A DNA stretch of 5,397 bases from Desulfobulbaceae bacterium UBA5628. GTDB taxonomy: Bacteria; Desulfobacterota; Desulfobulbia; Desulfobulbales; Desulfurivibrionaceae. A program made the position numbers and the translations under genes. This document shows positions 1-4,234 of the stretch, piece after piece (position 1 is the first letter of the stretch; every line of letters starts with the position of its first letter). A model generated the notes under the pieces. That model ran no database searches. It was not told where the DNA came from and was given only the letters and a program-made list of their open reading frames with translations. The stretch spans positions 1 to 5,397 of the forward strand of contig DIKC01000147.1 in NCBI GenBank assembly GCA_002421565.1. The letters run 5' to 3'.

Positions 1-2
1 TG

Positions 3-341
3 ATCTGCTACATCACCCCGGCCGAACATCTGGCCCTGCCCAACGAGGATGATGTCCGGGAAGGGGTGCGGGCTACCCGGCTGGCGGCCCGGATCGGCGA
101 TCTCGCCAAATATCCGGATCGGCGCGAGCATGAAAAGAAGGTCGCCTTAAGCCGGCGGGACATGGTTTGGGACGAGCATCTTTCCCTGCTGATGTTCCCG
201 GAAAAGGCGCGGGCCATCCGCCAAAGCCGGATGCCCAAGGACGGCCAGACCTGCACCATGTGCGGCGACTTCTGCGCCATGCAGCGGGGCAGCGCCCTGT
301 TCGCCGCCGACCTCAAGGGCGACAAACGGCGCCCGGCATAA
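3..341 (+). CDS. thiC: Phosphomethylpyrimidine synthase ThiC, C-terminal part (5' end outside window)
   Basis: ThiC is the radical-SAM enzyme that rearranges aminoimidazole ribotide into hydroxymethylpyrimidine phosphate for thiamin synthesis in the cytoplasm. Only the last 112 codons are present; the frame is open from base 3 to the TAA at 339-341. The start of the fragment reads ICYITPAEHLALPNEDDVREG, the strongly conserved ThiC segment C/YxTPxEHLxLPxxxDVREG, followed by RLAARIGDLAK and later FPEKARAI. The cluster-binding cysteines lie at bases 252, 261 and 273 in the motif CTMCGDFC. This is C-x2-C-x3-C, one residue shorter than the C-x2-C-x4-C of the Escherichia coli and Bacillus enzymes. 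The tail after the cysteines (ALFAADLKGDKRRPA) is not conserved in the family as I know it, and its DNA is repeated at 1201-1223. The main alternative is BzaF, the ThiC paralogue making 5-hydroxybenzimidazole for the B12 lower ligand; the fragment alone cannot exclude it. Confidence 0.9.
   Translation: MCYITPAEHLALPNEDDVREGVRATRLAARIGDLAKYPDRREHEKKVALSRRDMVWDEHLSLLMFPEKARAIRQSRMPKDGQTCTMCGDFCAMQRGSALFAADLKGDKRRPA
309..331 (+). repeat. Left copy of 23-bp direct repeat, inside the thiC 3' end
   Basis: These 23 bases match 1201-1223 at 22 positions; the only difference is G at 317 against T at 1209. The copy codes DLKGDKR and part of the next codon of the ThiC tail. Similarity stops sharply on both sides (308 C against 1200 T; 332 C against 1224 G). 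The two copies are 892 bp apart, in the same orientation, and bracket the transposase remnant and the toxin-antitoxin pair. This resembles an attachment-site-like duplication of a gene 3' end or the trace of a recombination event. Confidence 0.8.
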
Positions 342-356
342 AGCCACCTCCCTTGG

Positions 357-428
357 ACCCAAGAAGGCTGGCCTGTATCTGCCATTGTCCTTGATCTCTT
401 TTCCCGCCAAATCGTGGGCTGGTCGCTA
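357..428 (+). pseudogene. Remnant of IS3-family transposase (OrfB, integrase core)
   Basis: Reading 357-371 gives TQEGW and reading 384-428 in the same frame gives IVLDLFSRQIVGWSL, the hallmark DDE-domain stretch EGWLYLAVVLDLFSRxIVGW of IS3-family OrfB proteins. Between them, an extra C at 372 shifts the frame so that 373-381 reads LYL, and a missing base near 382-383 restores it; two compensating indels therefore replaced WLYLA by WPVSA. No homology to the rest of the transposase is visible on either side: neither the upstream DDE aspartate region nor the downstream catalytic glutamate is present. About 24 codons remain, so this is a dead scar and not a gene. Confidence 0.75.
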
Positions 429-452
429 AACCGGTTATGGATCCTTTTTTTG

Positions 453-482
453 TTGGCCTTCCCGCCCTGGACCAGCTATAGT
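453..482 (+). promoter_or_regulatory. Possible sigma-70 promoter for the toxin-antitoxin pair
   Basis: TTGGCC at 453-458 (4 of 6 to TTGACA) and TATAGT at 477-482 (5 of 6 to TATAAT) are separated by 18 bases. Transcription would begin near 489 and leave a leader of about 50 bases before the antitoxin start. This is the best promoter match between the transposase scrap and the antitoxin gene; it is a pattern match only. Confidence 0.45.
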
Positions 483-538
483 AAAGACAAGGCAGCGACG
501 CAACTACTGCTAATAAGGCAACTTTTCAGGAGGTTGAG

Positions 539-853
539 ATGAAAAATGCACATACCTTCGATCCGGATTTTGTTCGCTTGGCAACCCCGGTGCTGGCGGA
601 ATTCGGCTTTTCCAGCATCAAGGAACTGGTTGTTGAGCAGGCAAACTTGATGCTTCAAGCCAAAATTGATCATTATGAGGCGGAAAGCAGGATGTATGAA
701 AGCCGCTATGGCCGTCCATATGAAACACTGGTGGCGGAGCAACAGGTCGGCGCTGAAGAATGTAAGCTTGATGATGACTTGAACGACTGGCGATTTGCCA
801 AAGAAGCGGTGGTTTTGTATCGCAATAAAATGCGGGAAATTGGCAGTGCTTAG
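539..853 (+). CDS. Putative antitoxin partner of the TumE/DUF6516-type toxin
   Basis: This 104-residue acidic, helix-rich protein has no membrane segment and no recognisable DNA-binding helix-turn-helix. A strong ribosome binding site, AGGAGG at 528-533 with a 5-base spacer, fixes the ATG at 539. Residues 31-66 are predicted to be a long helix with KIDHYEAESRMYESRYG, followed by YETLVAEQQ (61-69) and an acidic DDDLNDW (78-84) leading into a last helix. This layout, with a charged coiled helix, a YG turn, an acidic D/E-D-x-x-x-W and an R/K-rich end, is what I recall for the small proteins encoded just upstream of DUF6516/TumE proteins in bacteria and archaea. It lies 16 bases upstream of that gene. 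In most TA operons the antitoxin gene comes first, which fits. The assignment rests mainly on the neighbour; a function by sequence alone is not shown. Confidence 0.7.
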   Translation: MKNAHTFDPDFVRLATPVLAEFGFSSIKELVVEQANLMLQAKIDHYEAESRMYESRYGRPYETLVAEQQVGAEECKLDDDLNDWRFAKEAVVLYRNKMREIGSA

Positions 854-869
854 TCTCATCAGGCGCCAC

Positions 870-1202
870 ATGCCGCCGGTTGTGAGTTACCGGGTTGCAC
901 GGTATGAGCATGAGGGGCCGCTGTTGCGGATAAACCTCAGTTTGGAGCTTGTTGATGGGAGTACGCTGTACGTTAAGGAGTATCGATTTTCAGACGGATC
1001 CCGCAAATATTCATTTCACTGGGTCGATGCCGACGGAGGATTGATAATCCGATGGGATAACGCCGAGCACTGGCCCGACATCGCAACTTTTCCCCATCAT
1101 AAACATCTCGGGACTGAAGCTCTTCCCCGCCCATCAACTGAAACCAGCCTTGATGCCGTATTGCAGGTGATTGCTGAAAAGTATGACCAAGGGGGAGGCT
1201 GA
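870..1202 (+). CDS. TumE/DUF6516-family toxin of a toxin-antitoxin pair
   Basis: This 110-residue soluble protein matches the DUF6516 (TumE toxin) pattern. It opens with beta strands (LLRINLSLELVDGSTLYVKEYRF, residues 18-40), followed by YSFHWVD (47-53), the conserved RWDNAEHW (61-68) and FPHHKH (74-79), and ends with a helix SLDAVLQVIAE (93-103). The aspartate-asparagine and the histidine cluster are the most conserved positions of the family and may be functional. TumE was named from a plasmid TA module; its molecular target is, to my knowledge, not settled. The frame is open further upstream (from 795), but that part overlaps the antitoxin gene; ATG 870 puts the start where family members begin. 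GTG 846 and GTG 882 are alternatives. No good ribosome binding site precedes 870, so translation probably depends on the antitoxin cistron. The stop codon TGA (1200-1202) borrows its last two bases from the right-hand repeat. Confidence 0.8.
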   Translation: MPPVVSYRVARYEHEGPLLRINLSLELVDGSTLYVKEYRFSDGSRKYSFHWVDADGGLIIRWDNAEHWPDIATFPHHKHLGTEALPRPSTETSLDAVLQVIAEKYDQGGG

Positions 1203-1223
1203 CCTCAATGGCGACAAACGGCG
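1201..1223 (+). repeat. Right copy of 23-bp direct repeat of the thiC 3' end
   Basis: Matches 309-331 at 22 of 23 bases. Read in the thiC phase it gives DLNGDKR, continues RGTR and stops at TGA 1234-1236, so it could be the original end of thiC displaced by the insertion. It starts inside the stop codon of the toxin gene. The remaining stretch to 1260 is a convergent intergenic gap with no clear terminator. Confidence 0.8.
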
Positions 1224-1260
1224 GGGTACCCGTTGAAGCCGTGCGGGCGGCAAGCAGCGA

Positions 1261-2247
1261 TTACAGATGATTTTCAAGCTCGGTAATGTGCTGGTGCTCG
1301 CCAAGGACGATCAGGGTATCTCCGGCCAGGATGCGGCTCTGGGGGTTGGGGTTGAACTGCATCTCGCCCTCTCCGCGCTTGATGGCTACGACAATGAGGT
1401 CGTACTGCTGGCGCAAACCCGCGTCGATGAGGCTCTTGCCGACCAGGGCCGAATCGGCTGAAACCCGCAGTTCCTCAAGACGCAAACCCAGTTCGCCGCC
1501 ATGCACGGTAAGGTCGAGAAAATCCACCACCGTGGGCCGTACCACCAGTTGGGCCATGCGGCAGGCGCCGATGAAATAAGGGGAGACCACCTTGTCGGCC
1601 CCCGCCCGCAAGAGCTTGGTTTCCGAGCCGTCCGCCCCGCTGGAACGGGCCATGATCGAGAGTCGGGGGTTTAGCCCCCGGGCCGAGAGAATAATATAGA
1701 CATTTTCCGCATCGGAGGAGACGGCGGCGATCAACCCCTTGGCCTCTTTAATACCCGCCCTGAGCAACATCTCGTCATTGGAGGCGCTGCCCAAAAGAGC
1801 GAGGTAGCCGAGAGCGTCGATCTTCTCCACCTCCTTCGGATCGCTTTCCACGATGACAAAGGGGAGCTTGCTTGCTTCGAAACTTTTGCAGATTACCTTG
1901 CCGATCCGTCCGAACCCGCAGACGATATAATGGTTCTTCAAGGCAGCGATCTTTTTCTCCATGCCGTTTCTCCCCATGATCTTGCGCAATCCCCCCTCCA
2001 CCATGGCTTCGGTGATTTCACCGACCAGATAGAGGGCAAAGCTGAGCCCCACCACAATCAGCCCGATGGTGAAGTACTTGCCCGCCGGACTCAAATGCAC
2101 CACCTCGCCGTAACCGACCGTGGCGAGAGTGATGACGGTCATGTACAGACTGTCCAGAAACGATGCATCCTCAATTAACATGTAGCCGCCGACCCCGACC
2201 AGCAGGATGATATGCAACAAGAACAGAGAGAACAGAATCTTTTTCAT
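1261..2247 (-). CDS. Two-transmembrane potassium channel with RCK (TrkA-N/TrkA-C) domain
   Basis: This 328-residue inner-membrane protein is an MthK-like ligand-gated potassium channel or TrkA-type channel subunit. TM1 spans about residues 4-22, the pore helix about 33-42, the selectivity filter TVGYGE is at 43-48, and TM2 spans about 58-76. An RCK/TrkA-N Rossmann domain follows from about 105, with GFGRIG at 111-116 (nucleotide-binding loop) and the strand-end acidic VIVESD at 131-136. A TrkA-C domain follows from about 255, ending in LAGDTLIVLG. Subunits would assemble as tetramers, with eight RCK domains forming a gating ring. The start ATG at 2247 is chosen because MKKILF directly precedes TM1 and a GAGGG lies 6 bases upstream; the frame is open to a TTG at 2301, which would overlap the upstream gene. 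It follows the DUF3124 gene by 40 bases and is probably cotranscribed. An internal ATG (residue 96, at 1960-1962) has its own GGGGAG site and may yield a free RCK domain. Confidence 0.93.
   Translation of the reverse strand: MKKILFSLFLLHIILLVGVGGYMLIEDASFLDSLYMTVITLATVGYGEVVHLSPAGKYFTIGLIVVGLSFALYLVGEITEAMVEGGLRKIMGRNGMEKKIAALKNHYIVCGFGRIGKVICKSFEASKLPFVIVESDPKEVEKIDALGYLALLGSASNDEMLLRAGIKEAKGLIAAVSSDAENVYIILSARGLNPRLSIMARSSGADGSETKLLRAGADKVVSPYFIGACRMAQLVVRPTVVDFLDLTVHGGELGLRLEELRVSADSALVGKSLIDAGLRQQYDLIVVAIKRGEGEMQFNPNPQSRILAGDTLIVLGEHQHITELENHL
1960..1975 (-). promoter_or_regulatory. Possible internal ribosome binding site and start for a separate RCK subunit
   Basis: On the minus strand GGGGAG (plus coordinates 1970-1975) lies 7 bases before the in-frame ATG at 1960-1962, codon 96 of the channel gene. 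A start here would give a 233-residue soluble protein beginning MEKKIAALKNHYIVCGFG, just before the RCK domain. In MthK an internal methionine is used in just this way to supply the extra RCK subunits. Use of this site is inferred, not shown. Confidence 0.4.
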
Positions 2248-2287
2248 GCGGCCCTCAACCAAGCGACATCCTGCCGGCGATGCGCGA

Positions 2288-2770
2288 TCATCGGGGAGCA
2301 ACGACTACCCGGCCGCGGGAGGTGAAGGATACCCCCTGCTGGAGTTGGGTGCCGATCATGATCGACTCGACCAACGGCGGATTGACCGAATCGTCCGCTG
2401 TCCACTCAACCACGAAATTCGCCCCTGAACCACCGCTTACGTCTCTCTCCGGGATAACGTAGCGCAACGATTCCAAAGGTTTCAACACCACCGGCTTGTC
2501 GATATATTTCTTCAACAGCTTTCCTTGGCTGTCGTAATAATCGGCCACGGTTACGTTGATTCGATACCTGGGGTCGATATTCCTGATGCTTAAGGTAACT
2601 GTCAGCAAAAAAGGCTTTTCGCTATTGCCGCCGTAGATATGCGAATAGGCGGGCACATAAATCATCTCTCCACGCGACAGGCTGACGGCTTGGTCAGCCT
2701 GTAAAGCAGGCGGCAGCACATAAAGGGACACGAGCATAAAGAGACAAACAAGGTGGTGATGTTTTTTCAT
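2288..2770 (-). CDS. DUF3124-family exported protein
   Basis: This 160-residue protein belongs to the uncharacterised DUF3124 family. Residues 1-24 form a Sec signal peptide (basic MKKHHH, hydrophobic LVCLFMLVSLYVL, cleavage likely after ALQA); there is no lipobox cysteine, so the mature protein is probably periplasmic. Family hallmarks in order are YVPAYSHIYGG (38-48), LTVTLSIRN (56-64), DYYDSQGKLLKKY (77-89), GGSGANFVVEW (113-123), ESIMIGTQ (135-142) and FTSRG (149-153). The fold is probably a beta sandwich. The ATG at 2768-2770 is followed directly by the signal peptide; upstream only a weak GAGAA-type binding site is seen. It is first in a two-gene unit with the potassium channel gene, 40 bases apart, and the promoter at 2831-2859 reads into it. 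No function is known to me; a role beside the channel is only suggested by the arrangement. Confidence 0.88.
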   Translation of the reverse strand: MKKHHHLVCLFMLVSLYVLPPALQADQAVSLSRGEMIYVPAYSHIYGGNSEKPFLLTVTLSIRNIDPRYRINVTVADYYDSQGKLLKKYIDKPVVLKPLESLRYVIPERDVSGGSGANFVVEWTADDSVNPPLVESIMIGTQLQQGVSFTSRGRVVVAPR

Positions 2771-2830
2771 GGCCGCGTTCTCGTTCTTTTTTCGGCAGAC
2801 GTTCCCGCCGGTCGCGCTGTTTGTCCGACG

Positions 2831-2859
2831 ATCGTAGCGGAGCAGGGATCACCTGTCAA
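2831..2859 (-). promoter_or_regulatory. Sigma-70 promoter for the DUF3124-potassium channel unit
   Basis: On the minus strand a perfect TTGACA (plus 2854-2859) is followed after exactly 17 bases by TACGAT (plus 2831-2836, 4 of 6 to TATAAT). Transcription would start near 2824, leaving a leader of about 54 bases before the ATG at 2770. The perfect -35 box, ideal spacing and position in the divergent gap make this the best promoter match in the window. Confidence 0.6.
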
Positions 2860-2879
2860 TAAGCAGTATGACCCCTCTC

Positions 2880-2908
2880 TTGACGGCCGCTGTTTTTTGG
2901 AGTAGGAA
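2880..2908 (+). promoter_or_regulatory. Possible promoter of the cobalamin riboswitch operon
   Basis: TTGACG at 2880-2885 (5 of 6) and TAGGAA at 2903-2908 (3 of 6) are 17 bases apart, so a transcript would start near 2915, just ahead of the first conserved riboswitch bases. The -10 box is poor. The site lies back to back with the minus-strand promoter at 2831-2859. Confidence 0.35.
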
Positions 2909-2914
2909 GCAGGC

Positions 2915-3090
2915 ACAGTTACGATTCCAGGTGCTCATTGTTTTGAGCTGCAAAAGGGAACCCCGTGTGAATCGGGGACGGGCCCGCCGCTGTAACCGGG
3001 GACGAATTCCGCCACATGCCACTGTCGGTTTTGATGGGAAGGCGCGGAAGGAGGATGAACCGGGAGTCAGAAGACCTGCCTGGATGACAA
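2915..3090 (+). ncRNA. Cobalamin (adenosylcobalamin-type) riboswitch aptamer
   Basis: The conserved blocks of the B12 aptamer appear in order: AGGTGCT (2929-2935), AAAAGGGAA (2952-2960), CCCCGTGTGAATCGGGG hairpin (2961-2977), CCGCCGCTGTAACCGGG (2984-3000), the B12 box GCCACTG (3018-3024), GGGAAGGCG (3036-3044), ATGAACCGGGAGTCAGAAGA (3055-3074) and ACCTGCC (3074-3080). CAGGT at 2928-2932 pairs with ACCTG at 3074-3078 to close the core. The RNA binds cobalamin and lowers expression of the genes downstream. A 6-bp hairpin (3098-3103 with 3111-3116) and an intrinsic terminator follow, so control is by premature termination. The 5' and 3' limits are approximate. Confidence 0.97.
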
Positions 3091-3149
3091 GCGGACGCGC
3101 CTCGTGGACGGAGGCGGTCGGCGGATCAATGGGATTAAAGCAAGGGCTC

Positions 3150-3184
3150 TCCCGGATCGATTTTATCGGTCCGGGATTTTTTTT
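3150..3184 (+). terminator. Intrinsic terminator, expression platform of the cobalamin riboswitch
   Basis: Arms TCCCGGATCGAT (3150-3161) and ATCGGTCCGGGA (3165-3176) form a 12-bp stem with one T-G pair and a TTT loop, followed by eight Ts (3177-3184). It sits 29 bases before the first gene, so it must be regulated for the operon to be read. CTCCCGG at 3149-3155, which covers the left arm, is perfectly complementary to CCGGGAG at 3060-3066 inside the aptamer. This gives an obvious antiterminator when no cobalamin holds the aptamer folded. Confidence 0.92.
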
Positions 3185-3213
3185 GCCCCGCGACCAGAAG
3201 GAGTTGACCGGCA

Positions 3214-4200
3214 ATGGAATGGACGATCACGATGGCGGAAATCTGGCGCGGGCTACTGCTGCCCCTGGGCCGGATTACCCTCTTCGTCGCCCTGGGGCTG
3301 CTCGCCGCCAGCCTGATCGAGGAACTGGGCTGGAACCGGGCCTTGTCGCGGGTCGCCGCCCCCTTTATCCGCTTCGGCCGTTTTTCCGAGACCGCCGGCA
3401 GCGGTTTTGCCCTCGCCTTTGTCTCCGGGGTCTCCTCCAACACCCTGCTTTCCGAGGCGTACCAGCAGGGGCGGATGAGCCGGCGGGAACTGGTGCTGGC
3501 CAACCTGCTCAACAGCATGCCCCGTTTTTTCCTTCACATGCCCACGGTTTTTTTCCTGATTGCGCCGTTGATCAAGGGGGCGGCAGTGGTTTACGTGGGT
3601 CTGACCTTCAGCGCCGCCCTGCTCCGTACCCTGGTGATCACCATCGCCGGCCGCCTGCTGCTGCCCTTGCACTGCCAGGGGGATGCCTGCCAGGCGCTGG
3701 CCGCTGGAATCGGGGCCAAGCCGGACGGGATCAGGAACTGGTGGGCCGCTCTCGATAAAGCGGGCCGGCGACTGCGTAAACGGTTGGGCCGGATCATGAT
3801 GATCACCGCCCCGATTTACGCCCTCTTTTTCCTGGCCGGCCGGGCCGGCTGGTTCGCCCGCCTGACCGAAGGCATGGCCGGCTGGTTCGGGGCGGTGGAG
3901 TGGTTGCGGCCGGAAAGCATCAGCATCATCGTCCTCCAGGCCGCCTCGGAATTCACGGTTGGGGTGGCGGCGGCCGGTGCCCTGCTCGACGGCGGCGCCC
4001 TCACCATCCGGGAGGTGGTTCTGGCCCTTCTGGTCGGCACCGTCCTTTCCTCGCCGCTCCAGGCCCTGCGCCACCAATTGCCCTATTACGCCGGGATTTT
4101 TCCGCCCCGGCTGGCGGCCTGGCTGATCGTCTGCGGCCAGCTTTTCCGAATTGTCAGCATCATGCTGGTGGGGGTGGGATATTTTGTGCTCAGCTCCTGA
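3214..4200 (+). CDS. Gate-domain ('nucleoside recognition') inner-membrane protein under cobalamin control
   Basis: This 328-residue, very hydrophobic protein has about eight membrane segments (near 13-32, 62-82, 95-118, 122-148, 190-210, 234-258, 266-288 and 300-326). It carries two copies of the Gate/nucleoside-recognition fold. The first is SGFALAFVSGVSSNTLLSEA (63-82) with NSMPRFFLHMPTVFFLI (100-116); the second is IVLQAASEFTVGVAAAGALL (239-258) with SSPLQALRHQLPYYAGIF (279-296). A basic cytoplasmic loop (about 160-185) separates the halves. The ATG at 3214 is set by GAAGGAG (3197-3203), 10 bases upstream; ATG 3232 is too far from it. The gene is first behind the riboswitch terminator and ahead of BtuC and its ATPase, so a task in corrinoid, cobalt or lower-ligand uptake is likely. 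Transport of a nucleoside such as alpha-ribazole would fit the family name, but the substrate is unknown. Confidence 0.85.
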   Translation: MEWTITMAEIWRGLLLPLGRITLFVALGLLAASLIEELGWNRALSRVAAPFIRFGRFSETAGSGFALAFVSGVSSNTLLSEAYQQGRMSRRELVLANLLNSMPRFFLHMPTVFFLIAPLIKGAAVVYVGLTFSAALLRTLVITIAGRLLLPLHCQGDACQALAAGIGAKPDGIRNWWAALDKAGRRLRKRLGRIMMITAPIYALFFLAGRAGWFARLTEGMAGWFGAVEWLRPESISIIVLQAASEFTVGVAAAGALLDGGALTIREVVLALLVGTVLSSPLQALRHQLPYYAGIFPPRLAAWLIVCGQLFRIVSIMLVGVGYFVLSS

Positions 4201-4234
4201 AAATAGGACGGCCGGCGGCAGTCGCCCGGGCCGG

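Larger units (their letters stand above)
309..1223 (+). mobile_element. Putative inserted cassette: IS3 transposase scrap plus toxin-antitoxin pair, bounded by direct repeats
   Basis: The block between the two repeat copies carries a decayed IS3-family transposase fragment and a TumE-type toxin-antitoxin pair. It is visibly more AT-rich than thiC on its left and the btu operon on its right. If the repeats recombined, the cassette would be lost and thiC would simply end with the codons of the right-hand copy (DLNGDKRRGTR, then TGA at 1234-1236). That is the usual logic of elements that enter a gene 3' end and rebuild it. No integrase gene and no clear inverted terminal repeats are visible, so how it moved is unknown. 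A tandem duplication of the thiC tail followed by IS insertion is an alternative. Confidence 0.5.

Noticed and set aside
429..451. T-run (445-451) after AACCGGTT as a thiC terminator
   Set aside because: AACCGGTT is a self-complementary octamer with no loop, and it is separated from the Ts by an unpaired stretch; no stable hairpin directly precedes the T-run.
618..911. Minus-strand open frames opposite the antitoxin (476-871 and 618-911)
   Set aside because: No ribosome binding site and no recognisable motif; the plus-strand gene has a perfect AGGAGG and a family pattern.
795..1202. Longer form of the toxin beginning at 795
   Set aside because: It would overlap the antitoxin gene by 59 bases, has no ribosome binding site there, and extends beyond the usual N-terminus of the family; ATG 870 is preferred.
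1217..1234. Small inverted repeat (AACGG with CCGTT, also GGGTACCC) between the converging genes as a bidirectional terminator
   Set aside because: The stem is only 5 bp and no T-run follows on either strand.
2868..3758. 296-codon open frame on the plus strand across the riboswitch
   Set aside because: It runs through the aptamer and terminator and then out of frame through the Gate protein gene. Its translation is rich in Pro, Arg and Gly with no domain, so it is a high-GC shadow.
3253..4077. 274-codon open frame on the minus strand
   Set aside because: It lies opposite the Gate protein gene and is low-complexity in Gly, Gln and Pro; it is the antisense shadow of a GC-rich membrane protein gene.
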